Source: Maritalea porphyrae
GTDB lineage: Bacteria > Pseudomonadota > Alphaproteobacteria > Rhizobiales > Devosiaceae
Reading direction: 5' to 3'
DNA length: 64,000 nt
Assembly (NCBI RefSeq): GCF_027213965.1
Contig: NZ_JAPWGX010000003.1
Location: forward strand, 310,001 to 374,000
The position numbers and the translations under genes are program-made. The notes under the pieces are model-generated. The model was not told where the DNA came from, made no database searches, and was given only the letters and a program-made list of their open reading frames with translations. Numbering within the stretch: the stretch's first letter is position 1; every line of letters begins with the position of its first letter. Shown piece after piece: positions 35,890-45,486 of the stretch.

Positions 35890-37848
35890 ATGGTCAATGT
35901 GTCGTTTCCTGATGGTGCTGTTCGAGAATATCCTCGGGGTACCACCGGCACCACCATCGTAAACTCCATTTCCAAATCACTGGCGAAAAAAACAGTCGCC
36001 ATGCGAGTGGATGGAGAAATTGTTGATCTTGCTCAAGCCTTTGAGCAAGACGGTGCAATTGAATTTGTGCTGCGCGATGATGATGATGCGCTTGAGCTGA
36101 TCCGTCACGACTGTGCGCACGTTTTGGCTGAAGCCGTGCAAGAGCTATGGCCAGATACTCAAGTCACCATTGGCCCTTCAATCGAAAATGGCTTTTATTA
36201 CGATTTTGCGCGCGACCAGCATTTTACCGAGCAAGACTTTGTCGCCATTGAGAAAAAGATGGCAGAAATCATCGCGCGCGGTGCGGAGTTCACGAGAGAA
36301 GTTTGGGACCGCGAGGAAGCTAAGCGTGTATTTAAAGCCAAGGGCGAAGAGTACAAGGTTGAGCTGATTGACGCGATTGCTGCTGATGAAGATGTGAAAA
36401 TCTACAAGCAGGGCCAGTGGATGGATGTTTGTCGTGGGCCACATATGCGCACCACAAAAGACATTGGCACTGCGTTTAAGCTAACAAAGGTTGCGGGTGC
36501 CTATTGGCGCGGTGACAGCAACAACAAAATGTTGTCACGCATTTATGGCACTGCTTGGGCCAACCAAAAGCAGCTTGACGCCTATCTTCACATGATTGAA
36601 GAAGCAGAAAAGCGTGACCACCGGAAGCTTGGCAAAGAGCTGGACTTATTCCACTTACAAGAAGAAGCGCAGGGTTCTGTTTTTTGGCATCCAAAAGGCT
36701 ACACCATCTATAATCAGATGGAACAATATATCCGCCGCAAAGTGAACAATGCTGGTTATGGTGAGGTGAAAACCCCACAATTGATGGACAGCAAGCTTTG
36801 GGAACAATCTGGCCACTGGTCAAAGTTCCGCGAAGACATGTTTGTTGTGCCAGATATTGAGTTTTCTTCCGATTCTGAGCATTTGGAAATTGAGCAAGAC
36901 GCAAAACTGCTGGCCCTAAAACCAATGAATTGCCCTGCGCATATTCAAATTTTCAACCAAGGCATCAAGTCTTACCGCGATTTGCCACTGCGTTTGGCGG
37001 AATTTGGTTGTTGTCATCGGAACGAAGCACATGGCGCTTTGCACGGGCTAATGCGTGTGCGCCAAATGACTCAGGACGATGGCCATATTTTCTGTCGTGA
37101 AGATCAGGTGACGTCCGAAACTGAAGCGTTCTGTGCACTGCTTGATTCAGTGTACGAGGATATGGGCTTTACCGAAGTCAAAATCTTGTTGGCAACACGC
37201 CCTGAAATGCGGGCGGGATCTGACGAGGTTTGGGATCAAGCTGAAAAAGGCTTGGGCGATGCTTTGCGGGCAACGGGCCGTGATTTTGAAATTGCTGAAG
37301 GCGATGGCGCGTTTTACGGGCCAAAACTCGAATTCCACTTGAAGGATGCGATTGGCCGTTCATGGCAATGTGGTACTTTGCAGCTAGATTTCGTTCTTCC
37401 CGAACGATTGGGTGCTTCTTACATTGCTGAAGACAGTTCTCGCCAAATTCCAGTGATGTTGCACAGGGCTGTGCTTGGAACACTCGAGCGCTTTATCGGC
37501 ATTCTGATCGAGAACCATGCAGGTCGTATGCCTGTTTGGTTGGCACCAACTCAAGCTGTTGTTGCAACGATTGTGTCAAGCGTTGATCCGGCAGCATTGG
37601 CGGTGGTTGAAAAGCTTAAAGCTGCGGGCATTCGGGTTGAAACTGATTTCCGCAACGAAAAGATCAACTATAAAGTGCGTGAGCATTCCACAAACAAAGT
37701 GCCGGCGATTCTTGTCCTCGGCGAGCGTGAGGCGAACGAAGGAACCGTTTCCGTTCGCCGCTTGGGGGAACAAGGCCAAAAGGTCATGCCCGTCGAGGAC
37801 GCAATTGCTATGTTGGTCGCCGAGGGAACCCCTCCGGACCTTCGCTAG
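35890..37848 (+). CDS. thrS: Threonyl-tRNA synthetase
   Basis: The 652-residue class II synthetase has all usual domains: TGS domain ([12 protein letters not shown]), the editing domain with [16 protein letters not shown] near 75-90, and the catalytic core with [24 protein letters not shown] (motif with the zinc cysteine), [21 protein letters not shown] (motif 2) and [13 protein letters not shown] (motif 3), followed by an anticodon-binding domain. GGAG lies seven bases before the ATG at 35890. Length matches the family. Confidence 0.97.
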   Translation: MVNVSFPDGAVREYPRGTTGTTIVNSISKSLAKKTVAMRVDGEIVDLAQAFEQDGAIEFVLRDDDDALELIRHDCAHVLAEAVQELWPDTQVTIGPSIENGFYYDFARDQHFTEQDFVAIEKKMAEIIARGAEFTREVWDREEAKRVFKAKGEEYKVELIDAIAADEDVKIYKQGQWMDVCRGPHMRTTKDIGTAFKLTKVAGAYWRGDSNNKMLSRIYGTAWANQKQLDAYLHMIEEAEKRDHRKLGKELDLFHLQEEAQGSVFWHPKGYTIYNQMEQYIRRKVNNAGYGEVKTPQLMDSKLWEQSGHWSKFREDMFVVPDIEFSSDSEHLEIEQDAKLLALKPMNCPAHIQIFNQGIKSYRDLPLRLAEFGCCHRNEAHGALHGLMRVRQMTQDDGHIFCREDQVTSETEAFCALLDSVYEDMGFTEVKILLATRPEMRAGSDEVWDQAEKGLGDALRATGRDFEIAEGDGAFYGPKLEFHLKDAIGRSWQCGTLQLDFVLPERLGASYIAEDSSRQIPVMLHRAVLGTLERFIGILIENHAGRMPVWLAPTQAVVATIVSSVDPAALAVVEKLKAAGIRVETDFRNEKINYKVREHSTNKVPAILVLGEREANEGTVSVRRLGEQGQKVMPVEDAIAMLVAEGTPPDLR

Positions 37849-37864
37849 CAATAGATTGATTTGA

Positions 37865-38374
37865 TTATAGAGCGGCGCTTATCTTCTTTGCTTTGTCCTT
37901 GGAGAAAGCGCCGCTTACATTTGCGAGCACCTTGCCATTTCGATCGATCACGATTGCATGGATGGAGCGTTTGCCACTTACACCTACTTCGCGATTGAAT
38001 TTGGACACATTTGTGTAGAGTGTGATGGTTTTAGCGCGGGTTGATTTGCTTGTGATGCCCGAACGCATTCCATTATCAATGAAGCCACGCATCAAACTGT
38101 AGCCCGATGAAATCACAGGTACTTCATAGTATTTCACGCCGGATTTTTTTGATGCTTGGTCGAGGAAAGGCAACCAAGTGTTCACGTCATCTTGCTGCCC
38201 TTGAGTATAAGCAATCATGACAATTGATCGTCGCGCGCCAAAATCCTGAGGCAAATTCATCTCAACCTTATTGAGGTTTTGTGCCTTAATGGTAGGAAAT
38301 TGGCCAGCGATGGCGCTGGACGTGATCGATAGCACGCCAATGAGCGCTGCCGACATTAGATTGAGTTTAGCCAT
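37865..38374 (-). CDS. Exported thioredoxin-fold-like protein of unknown function
   Basis: The 169-residue protein begins with a signal peptide (AKLNLMSAALIGVLSITSSAIAG). The mature part follows a thioredoxin-like course: RRSIVMIAYTQGQQDDVNTW where a CxxC active site would be, YYEVPVISSGYS, and HAIVIDRNGKVLANVSGAFS near the end. It has no cysteines at all, so it cannot be a classical oxidoreductase; the layout recalls the ATP10-like branch. The ATG at 38374 is set by GGGAG six bases upstream. It follows the next gene by 52 bases and is probably cotranscribed with it. Confidence 0.7.
   Translation of the reverse strand: MAKLNLMSAALIGVLSITSSAIAGQFPTIKAQNLNKVEMNLPQDFGARRSIVMIAYTQGQQDDVNTWLPFLDQASKKSGVKYYEVPVISSGYSLMRGFIDNGMRSGITSKSTRAKTITLYTNVSKFNREVGVSGKRSIHAIVIDRNGKVLANVSGAFSKDKAKKISAAL
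37871..37925. repeat. Inverted repeat at the thrS / exported-protein junction
   Basis: AGCGGCGCTT (37871-37880) and its exact reverse complement (37916-37925) flank a 35-base spacer, inside the 3' end of the minus-strand gene just after thrS. There is no T-run, so terminator function is doubtful. Confidence 0.4.
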
Positions 38375-38426
38375 ATTTTGCTCCCGCATATTGTTGTGGG
38401 AGTTACGCACCAACTTTGCTATCGGA

Positions 38427-39407
38427 TCAGTTAGCGTCTGCCAAAAGCTCAATTTCACGCGGTAAGCCCGGCACAATTTCAAATTCGCGGTTGAATACAC
38501 GGCTACCCAGCTTGCCAATCAATATGTATTCACCTTGTTCCAGCACAGTTTGCGGAAAAGCACTTTTTTCTTGGTAGACGGTTTGCCCATCAGGCGTTTT
38601 GATGATCCAAGACGTGTCCGCAATCGCTTCGCCACCGGGTTCTGAAACAAGTTTGAATGTGACCTGAGCCGCCTTGTGGTATAGCGTGGCTGAAGTCAGT
38701 TGGCCCGGCTCAACCCGAAGATCTGCCTTTGCGGTTGCATTGACTTCTCCGAAATGTGAAACGACGCTATAGGTGCCAGAGTTTAGATAAAGAAGTTTGC
38801 CTGGAGATACCGATTGCGCGATAATTTTTTTGCCACCGTTGGTAGGGTTGTCGGCATAAACCGTAAAGCTTAACCAGCGCCGCGGGATGGGAATATCGCC
38901 GGTTACCGCTGCATTGAGCTCAAGGCCGCCCGCGTCGAGAATGATTTCGATCTGGTTGGGGCCTTCTTGCACAGAGATTGTGTCAGAAGCTTGCGCGCGT
39001 CCATAAGCAACATGCGCAATATATTGTCCGGCGGCTAAGCTAAAATTGGCGGCAGAATCAGAAGAGCGGGCAACTAGATCCAACTCGCCTTTATCATTAG
39101 GCGTAATAGAGTATATCCGCCACTCCAGTCCGTTAGGAATGAATGGCCCATCTTCGGTCACTCGTGCGCCTATACTGACTGGCTGCGGTGGTCCACCACT
39201 TTTGGGCACGACGATCGTTTCTTGGTCCGTCATCGTCTCTATTTGCGTTTCGGCGTTCAGGTCTTGATTCTCGTTGGTTTCGGAAGGTGTTGTAATATTG
39301 AGGTTTTCTGGACGAACGGGTGGGACAGGTGCAACCTCTTGCGCAAATGAGGGTGCGGCCAACATCAGCCCGATTAAACCAGCATATGTCCATTTTTGTT
39401 TCATCAT
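38427..39407 (-). CDS. Exported protein of unknown function with repeated beta-rich segments
   Basis: The protein (326 residues from the ATG at 39407) begins with a signal peptide ending PSFAQE and a proline-rich linker (VAPVPPVRPENL). The rest looks like a series of beta-sandwich domains: GLEWRIYSI, GQYIAHVAYGRA, SPGKLLYLNSGTYSVVSHFG and EQGEYILIGKLGSR repeat a 'G-x-Y-x-v-x-x' strand pattern typical of surface or carboxypeptidase-regulatory-like folds. No enzyme motif is visible. An in-frame ATG at 39425 is a possible earlier start. It is encoded just before the thioredoxin-like exported protein. Confidence 0.65.
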   Translation of the reverse strand: MMKQKWTYAGLIGLMLAAPSFAQEVAPVPPVRPENLNITTPSETNENQDLNAETQIETMTDQETIVVPKSGGPPQPVSIGARVTEDGPFIPNGLEWRIYSITPNDKGELDLVARSSDSAANFSLAAGQYIAHVAYGRAQASDTISVQEGPNQIEIILDAGGLELNAAVTGDIPIPRRWLSFTVYADNPTNGGKKIIAQSVSPGKLLYLNSGTYSVVSHFGEVNATAKADLRVEPGQLTSATLYHKAAQVTFKLVSEPGGEAIADTSWIIKTPDGQTVYQEKSAFPQTVLEQGEYILIGKLGSRVFNREFEIVPGLPREIELLADAN

Positions 39408-39555
39408 ACGTGCCGCAATTGCCATTCCATTTTTTGGTGGTTGGATGATAAGTCTTGCCACCAAACAAACTATAAAGCTTTTGGATTAAGTTTGCGGCCA
39501 AGCTATGGCATAAACAACTCAAATTTTCAAAACGGACTGGGGACATGGGGACAAA

Positions 39556-40134
39556 ATGAGCAAAAATGTTGAGATGGTTGAGTATTTGAAGTCGCGGCGA
39601 TCTGTGACCCTACCGTTTTTGGCAGAACCTGGCCCATCTGAATTGGAGCTAGCCGAGCTTTTGGAAATTGCATCCCGTGTGCCTGATCATGGCAAATTGG
39701 CGCCTTGGAGGTTGGTTGTTGTTGCTGGAGATCAACGTGGTATGGCTGGTGATCGATTAGCTGAGCTAGCAAAACAACGAGATCCTGAGATCTCTGAAGA
39801 GATGCTTGATGTCGAGCGCAATAGGTTTTTGCCCGCGCCTTTGACCATTGGCGTGATTTCCGCTGTTCAAGCGCATCCAAAAGTTCCGGCAATTGAGCAA
39901 CAGCTTTCGGCGGGTTGCGTTTGTTTCAATCTGGTGCATGGGGCAAATGCGCTGGGATTTGCGGCGCAATGGGTAACGCGCTGGTTTGCTTTTGACGATG
40001 AAGCTGCAGCCATTTTTGGCGCAAAGGATAATGAGTTTTTTGCCGGTTTTGTTCATATCGGCACGCCAAGCGTGGTACCTCAAGAGCGTCCGCGTCCAGA
40101 TGTTGCAGAAGTTGTGGAATATTGGCGTGGTTAA
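39556..40134 (+). CDS. Nitroreductase-family flavoprotein (YdjA-like)
   Basis: The 192-residue protein belongs to the small FMN-dependent nitroreductases. It begins with the characteristic YLKSRRSV, then ASRVPDHGKLAPWRLVVV (the APWR segment binds FMN), and AGCVCFNLVHGANALGFAAQW-type helix near 125. Members reduce nitro groups or quinones with NAD(P)H; the physiological substrate is unknown. The gene is divergent from the exported-protein pair and precedes the lytic transglycosylase gene. Confidence 0.88.
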   Translation: MSKNVEMVEYLKSRRSVTLPFLAEPGPSELELAELLEIASRVPDHGKLAPWRLVVVAGDQRGMAGDRLAELAKQRDPEISEEMLDVERNRFLPAPLTIGVISAVQAHPKVPAIEQQLSAGCVCFNLVHGANALGFAAQWVTRWFAFDDEAAAIFGAKDNEFFAGFVHIGTPSVVPQERPRPDVAEVVEYWRG

Positions 40135-40195
40135 TGGTTGCTTAACAGCATTTATGTTTTGTTAAGGTGTTGAAAACTGTGAGCGTAATTTTGCT

Positions 40196-41068
40196 ATGCC
40201 CAGCGTAAAGCCGGTTCAGGTGCCAGCCCAGCTCGCCCAAGCCCTCACAAGGGCAGGGGACAAGAATGGTGTGGACTTTGACTACTTATTGCAAACCGCA
40301 ATGCGTGAAAGCTCGCTTGATCCAGAAGCTAAGGCAAAAACATCAAGTGCGGTTGGGCTGTTTCAATTCATTGAAGGCACTTGGCTTGAAGTCTTGAAAG
40401 AAGAAGGCCCCAAATTGGGCTATGGCTCCATTTCTGACAAGATTGAGCGCACGGCCGATGGGTATGAAGTTCGTGATCCAAAGATGAAATCTGCTGTGCT
40501 GGCGTTACGAGAGAACCCTGAAATGTCAGCGGATCTGGCGGCCGCATTTACCCGACGAAATGGTGCGTATTTGCAGGAACAGTTTGGACGCATGCCTTCA
40601 CCAGGGGAGCTGTACATTGCTCATTTTATGGGAGCGCGCGGCGCTGAGAAGTTTTTCAACCTAGGCCTTTCTAGTCCGAACGCTAGCGCTGCGATGCATT
40701 TTCCGTCTCAAGCGCGTGCAAACGAGAGTATCTTTTTTGACAGTGGCAAGCCGCGCTCGATTAAGGAAGTATATCAAGTGCTTGTGGCGAAGCATCGATC
40801 ACTTGAGGTGGATGCGTCGGTGAGCCAAACCGCAGCCTTTGCCGCTCAACAAATGGCCACTTCCAATCAGGGCCCATTTTCAGTGGCTCAGGCGCAGGAC
40901 CCTGTTTCACCCTTTGCCGCGCTTTATCGTTCAGCGCCCACGGCCAATTTGCCCGGGCGTTTTGCCGTTGAAAGTCAGCCTGAGTTGCAAGAAAATCAGG
41001 GCACCCAATCTGACGTGGAAAATGACGAACGGCGTCAGAGCTTTTTTGCCCGGTTCTATACCAAATAG
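40196..41068 (+). CDS. Lytic transglycosylase domain protein
   Basis: The 290-residue protein has a soluble lytic transglycosylase domain (about 15-190): the catalytic Glu38 is in MRESSLDP, followed by SSAVGLFQFIEGTWLEVL and a PSPGELYIAHFMGARGA helix near 140. It cuts peptidoglycan glycan strands. No clear signal peptide is present, so it may be exported by another route or act in a secretion/flagellar context. The C-terminal 90 residues are low complexity, rich in Ala, Gln and Ser, without a known domain. Confidence 0.85.
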   Translation: MPSVKPVQVPAQLAQALTRAGDKNGVDFDYLLQTAMRESSLDPEAKAKTSSAVGLFQFIEGTWLEVLKEEGPKLGYGSISDKIERTADGYEVRDPKMKSAVLALRENPEMSADLAAAFTRRNGAYLQEQFGRMPSPGELYIAHFMGARGAEKFFNLGLSSPNASAAMHFPSQARANESIFFDSGKPRSIKEVYQVLVAKHRSLEVDASVSQTAAFAAQQMATSNQGPFSVAQAQDPVSPFAALYRSAPTANLPGRFAVESQPELQENQGTQSDVENDERRQSFFARFYTK

Positions 41069-41134
41069 CCGTACCAATTATTATGGTGAACGCTTCATTA
41101 AGCCTTCAAGCGTAGTCTTCAGTCTAACCGCTTG

Positions 41135-42370
41135 ATGGGTAAGTTGTTTAAGGGCGTTTGCGTGCTTGGTTTTAATGAATATCACACATTGTCACAGTCC
41201 GCTCACAGTGAGCAGCGTGGGCAGGCTGCCCGGATTGCGGCGCGTGCGTTTTTAGAACATAGTGGACCCGCCGACGAGCAAGCAGCCCTTTATGCCGCCG
41301 TTCTGAGTTTTTTGGATGACAGTTCGGTGAAAGTGCGCGCTGCGCTTGCCTACGAACTTCTGCGCTCTCCCAATGCGCCACGTCCTGTTATGTTTGCCTT
41401 GGCACAGGACGAATCTATTATTGCTGCCGCTGTTGTGCAGTTTTCGCCGGTTTTGTTGGACAGTGACTTAGTGGCCTTGTCGCGCAAGGGCAGTAAAAAA
41501 ATCGCTGAAGCGATTTTGTCGCGCCCGCAAGTGGGCGTCAACGTCTGCAAAGTCTTAGCGCAAGAGCATTCTAAATCAATTGATCGAGTGCTTTTGGACC
41601 GGCATGATTTGGTTTTGCCGTCTGATTTGCTAATCGAACTGGCTGATCGCTGGTGTGATGATGCACCCATGCGGGGCACATTGCTTCAGCGCCCTGATTT
41701 GCCAATTGCTGCACGGTTTTTGCTGACCGAACGGATCGCAGATGCCTTGCTGGGCGCGCGCATTGTCAATGGAAGCATTCAACCACAGCGTTTGAATCGC
41801 CTTGTGCGGGACCAATTGGATAAGGCGACAACGGGTTTGGTTGAAGGTGAGCCAACTGCGGAGCACTACAGCTATTTAGATGCACTTTTTCAATCAGATC
41901 GTTTGACGCCGCGCTTGTTGATCAATTCGGTCGTAAATGGTCGCCTGCAATTCTTTGTTACTGCATTGGCAGTGCTCGCAGATTTGCCTACTCGCAAGAC
42001 TGAAGGAATTTTGCGATCTGGCACGCGCCGTGCGTTACATGCGCTTTATACGCGTTGTGGCTTCGAGCCATCTTTGCGTAATCTGATGGCGCGGCTAACG
42101 GTTTTGGCGCGCGAGGCTCATTTGGAGACTGATGTGGCCGCACGCCACTTTGTGGTGTCCCAACTTATCTCGGCATTGATTGACGATCATGAAGGCGATA
42201 TTCCGGACAGTCTGGACAGCGTCTTTGCATATTTGAACGAGCAGAACGTCAGTCTTGCCCGCGAAGCTGCGCGCGGGGTCATGGCAAGCTTTTGTGAAGA
42301 AGCCAGCCCAGACGCGGCCATCAACATTTCGCATTTGCGCGACGAGCAGTTGGCGCTACCAGCCGCCTAA
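41135..42370 (+). CDS. DUF2336 helical-repeat protein
   Basis: The 411-residue protein is almost all helical, with HEAT-like repeats early on ([30 protein letters not shown]) and the DUF2336 pattern [23 protein letters not shown] mid-protein. The family is common in alphaproteobacteria and uncharacterised. The start is uncertain: ATG 41135 lacks a ribosome-binding site, whereas the GTG at 41162 has AAGGG seven bases upstream. It lies in the same direction as the transglycosylase gene; its stop overlaps that of nadK by four bases. Confidence 0.8.
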   Translation: MGKLFKGVCVLGFNEYHTLSQSAHSEQRGQAARIAARAFLEHSGPADEQAALYAAVLSFLDDSSVKVRAALAYELLRSPNAPRPVMFALAQDESIIAAAVVQFSPVLLDSDLVALSRKGSKKIAEAILSRPQVGVNVCKVLAQEHSKSIDRVLLDRHDLVLPSDLLIELADRWCDDAPMRGTLLQRPDLPIAARFLLTERIADALLGARIVNGSIQPQRLNRLVRDQLDKATTGLVEGEPTAEHYSYLDALFQSDRLTPRLLINSVVNGRLQFFVTALAVLADLPTRKTEGILRSGTRRALHALYTRCGFEPSLRNLMARLTVLAREAHLETDVAARHFVVSQLISALIDDHEGDIPDSLDSVFAYLNEQNVSLAREAARGVMASFCEEASPDAAINISHLRDEQLALPAA

Positions 42371-43143
42371 TAATCGAATTGTTCGTTGAGCACGCGCTCA
42401 TCAAGACTATGGCCTGGATCGAACAATAGCGTCACCGAGTGAGTTCGCGACTCGCTAACTTTTACCTCGGCTACATCTGCAATCTCTTTGCTGTCTGCTA
42501 CCGCGTTTACAGGGCGCTTGTCGATCTCGCGAATGCGGAAGGTTACCTCTGCGCGATTTGAAAGGATTGCGCCGCGCCATCGTCTTGGTCGAAAAGGAGA
42601 GATGGGGGTGAGCGCCAGCAGTGGAGCTTCGATGGGCAAGATTGGCCCATGTGCCGACAGGTTGTAAGCAGTTGACCCAGCAGGCGTGGCCACTAATACC
42701 CCATCACACACCAATTCTTCTAGTCGCGGCTTTCCATCGATCAGAATTTCAATCTTGGCCGCTTGATAGGACGTCCGCAGCAACGACACTTCATTGAGCG
42801 CTAGGGCTGAGTGTTCATTGCCGTTTTTATCGGTTGCGGTCATTCGCAGTGGATGAATAACTGTCGGTTCTGCTGTTTCAAGTCGTTCAATTAGCTTGTC
42901 TGCCCCATAGTCATTCATCAAGAACCCGATTGACCCAAAATTCATGCCATAAACAGGGATCTCTTTGTCCATGACTTTGTGCAGGGTTTCGAGCATAAGT
43001 CCGTCGCCACCCAGGGCAACAATTACCTCTGCTTGATCCAAAGAGCAGGTGCCATATTCGGCGCACAGGACATCGCGTGCTTTTTCGGACTCTGGTGAAC
43101 CCGAAGATACAAACATGATTCTATCGCTCGAAAAAGCTGGCAC
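42367..43143 (-). CDS. nadK: NAD kinase
   Basis: The 258-residue enzyme phosphorylates NAD to NADP. The GGDG motif (45-48, catalytic Asp47), the [10 protein letters not shown] segment, NEVSLLR and [10 protein letters not shown] are all present. I set the start at GTG 43143: GGAG lies seven bases upstream and it places the first strand ([12 protein letters not shown]) in family register. A longer frame to 43197 includes a cysteine-rich stretch unlike NAD kinases. It converges with DUF2336. Confidence 0.93.
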   Translation of the reverse strand: MPAFSSDRIMFVSSGSPESEKARDVLCAEYGTCSLDQAEVIVALGGDGLMLETLHKVMDKEIPVYGMNFGSIGFLMNDYGADKLIERLETAEPTVIHPLRMTATDKNGNEHSALALNEVSLLRTSYQAAKIEILIDGKPRLEELVCDGVLVATPAGSTAYNLSAHGPILPIEAPLLALTPISPFRPRRWRGAILSNRAEVTFRIREIDKRPVNAVADSKEIADVAEVKVSESRTHSVTLLFDPGHSLDERVLNEQFDY

Positions 43144-43287
43144 GTGCGTGCTCCAAATTGGTGCGAGACAAGGACGAATATGCAACGTGCCACACACAAC
43201 CCTGAATCGGAAAGCCCCAATATTGACAATTGGTTCTAAGATTTTTCGACGTTGTGAAATTTTCTCTCATTTTTTTACAATTGGAGC

Positions 43288-43316
43288 TTGCACAGCATAG
43301 GAGGATTATGTATCTA
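43288..43316 (+). promoter_or_regulatory. Sigma-70-type promoter of tRNA-Thr
   Basis: TTGCAC (43288-43293) and TATCTA (43311-43316) are separated by exactly 17 bases, and the tRNA begins nine bases after the -10 element. The fit of spacing and position makes this the clearest promoter in the window. Confidence 0.75.
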
Positions 43317-43325
43317 ACGCGCGTT

Positions 43326-43401
43326 GCCGGTTTAGCTCAGTTGGTAGAGCATCTGATTTGTAATCAGAGGGTCGGGAGTTCAAGTCTCTCAACCGGCACC
43401 A
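43326..43401 (+). tRNA. tRNA-Thr (anticodon TGT)
   Basis: A 76-base gene including CCA. The acceptor arm is GCCGGTT/AACCGGC with discriminator A, the D arm contains AGCTCAGTTGGTAGAGC, the anticodon loop TTTGTAA gives anticodon TGT, and the T arm reads GGGAGTTCAAGTCTCTC. The stretch from 43402 to the next gene at 43555 has no other recognisable feature. Confidence 0.97.
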
Positions 43402-43554
43402 TTCCCTCCCAGCACATCGCTCAAAGCACAATCGATTTCGTCATGTGACTTGCAGCACGTCGAGACACCGTTTGCATCAAAGTTTTGGCACGGCGTTTGG
43501 CTCTAATTAACGAGTAGCATTGTATTCTTGAGTTAATTAGGAGTGCTTGACCCT

Positions 43555-45486
43555 GTGGATATGGTCATTGTCGTTCAGTTTCTTGTGTTGTTACTCGGCT
43601 GCCTTTTAGGTGGCGGAGTGGTTTATTATGCGCGCCGGAATCGCGAAGCACGTGTAAACTATGGCAAGAAACTAAAGAACGTGAATCAGAAACTGCATGA
43701 GTTGCGGGCCGAGAATGCGGTCATGGCTCTCATTTTAGAGAATGCAAATGACGGCATTCTTATCCAAGATCTTGAGGGGCACATCGAATGGTCGAATCCT
43801 GCCTATTCGAAGATGACAGGCTTTTCGGCCGAGGAGATTTTGGGCAGAAAACCACAAGAATTTGTCATTCCACCAGACATTCGACCCAGCCAAGCAGAAA
43901 TTGACGAGTTCCATTATGATGTGACGTCAGGCGTTTTGGAAGATTTCGAATGCATACTGAACATTCGCAAAAATGGCGAGCATTTTTGGAATCAGCTGAG
44001 TTTTGCTGTTGCCAAATTCAATGACGATGAAGATCCAAAAGTCATTATTATTGCGCGTGAAATAACACAGCAACGCAACAACGAAGAAGAACTGCGGCGT
44101 TCTGAGTTGCTGAACAAAGAACTTGCAGAATATGATTCTCTTACAGGGCTGCCAAACCGGATGAAATTGTCCAAGCATTTGGACGAAGTTGTAAAATACG
44201 CCATGCGCAACAATAAGACTGCCGGCGTGTTGCACATCGATTTGGATCAATTCAAATCTATCAACGACACTTTAGGGCACGCTGTTGGTGACCAGGTGTT
44301 GATTCATGCAGCGACTGAAATGACCCGAATTGTTGGTGATATGGGTATGGTAGGCCGTTTTGGTGGTGATGAATTCCTGATGGTTTTTGAAGAGACACTT
44401 GGATTTGAACCCCTAAAAGGAATTGCGGAAAAAATATTGGCTGCCCTTGAGCGACCATTTCATTCTGGTGATCATGTGGTGCAGTTTGGGTGCAGTATTG
44501 GCATTGCGATTTCTGGCGAGCATGCAACAAATGAAAATGATCTCATCAAGCACGCAGATGTTGCCCTTTATGAAGTCAAGCGTAATGGGCGGCACGGAAT
44601 ATCGTGCTTTAATCGGGATTTGGGCACCGTTTATGAACGCCGCATGGAGCTTTCCTCACAATTAGGTCCGGCCATCGACGAAGGTCAGTTGGCCGTCGAA
44701 CTGCAGCCGCAGTATAATCTTGAACTTGGTGCGGTGCATGGGTTTGAGGCTTTGATCCGATGGTACCACCCAGTTTACGGCAAATTGCCCCCACAAGAGT
44801 TCCTAACCATTGCAGAGCAGAACGGCATGATGGCGCGTGTCGATCATGTGGCGATGTGCGGCGCTTTAGATGCTTTGCAATTTATGCATGCTGAGGGTCA
44901 CACCCACTTGCGTATTTCGATGAACGTTTCAACTGCCACGCTGAATAAGCCAACCTTTATCCGCGAGTTGGTTTCCGCAGTTGAACTACGTGGTTTGAAA
45001 AACGAAAGCGTTACGATTGAGGTGTTGGAGACAAACCTTTTGGAAGGCATGAATGGTTCAAATTTGGAAACAATCCGTGAGGCGTGCAATGAAGGTTTTC
45101 TAGTTGAATTAGACGATTTTGGAATGGGGTACGCGGGGTTGGCGCATTTGACTCGGATCGCTACACATGGGGTCAAGATTGACCGCGCTATGGTACGCAA
45201 TATGCTTTTAGATCCGGCAACACTTACAATCGTGCGCACCATCATTGCGCTTTGCAGTGAACTGGGGATGAGTGTTGTTGCTGAGGGCATTGAAGAGATA
45301 GAGCAAGCAGAAGAATTGCAAGCGGCTGGATGCACAGTTATTCAAGGGTTTGGCGTTGGCCACCCGATGCCATTGGAACAGGCGCTCAGGTGGTTACAAC
45401 GTTCTGAAGTATCGCCGATTATCTCCAATATATCACCGACATATCGCCAGTTTGACGAGTTGCGTGAATATTTGAAATCGAGCTAA
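43555..45486 (+). CDS. PAS-GGDEF-EAL cyclic di-GMP turnover protein
   Basis: The 643-residue protein has one N-terminal membrane segment (about 3-25), a PAS domain (about 55-165), GGDEF (about 190-345) and EAL (about 370-620). The cyclase signature GGDEF is intact but has no upstream RxxD inhibitory site. The EAL half keeps FEALIRW, SMNVS, EVLETN, LDDFGMG, KIDRAMV, AEGIE and QGFGVG, so all metal and catalytic residues are present. Both synthesis and breakdown of cyclic di-GMP are possible, with PAS input setting the balance. Start: GTG 43555 lies 11 bases from AGGAG; an ATG at 43561 is the alternative. It overlaps the convergent hydrolase stop. Confidence 0.9.
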   Translation: MDMVIVVQFLVLLLGCLLGGGVVYYARRNREARVNYGKKLKNVNQKLHELRAENAVMALILENANDGILIQDLEGHIEWSNPAYSKMTGFSAEEILGRKPQEFVIPPDIRPSQAEIDEFHYDVTSGVLEDFECILNIRKNGEHFWNQLSFAVAKFNDDEDPKVIIIAREITQQRNNEEELRRSELLNKELAEYDSLTGLPNRMKLSKHLDEVVKYAMRNNKTAGVLHIDLDQFKSINDTLGHAVGDQVLIHAATEMTRIVGDMGMVGRFGGDEFLMVFEETLGFEPLKGIAEKILAALERPFHSGDHVVQFGCSIGIAISGEHATNENDLIKHADVALYEVKRNGRHGISCFNRDLGTVYERRMELSSQLGPAIDEGQLAVELQPQYNLELGAVHGFEALIRWYHPVYGKLPPQEFLTIAEQNGMMARVDHVAMCGALDALQFMHAEGHTHLRISMNVSTATLNKPTFIRELVSAVELRGLKNESVTIEVLETNLLEGMNGSNLETIREACNEGFLVELDDFGMGYAGLAHLTRIATHGVKIDRAMVRNMLLDPATLTIVRTIIALCSELGMSVVAEGIEEIEQAEELQAAGCTVIQGFGVGHPMPLEQALRWLQRSEVSPIISNISPTYRQFDELREYLKSS

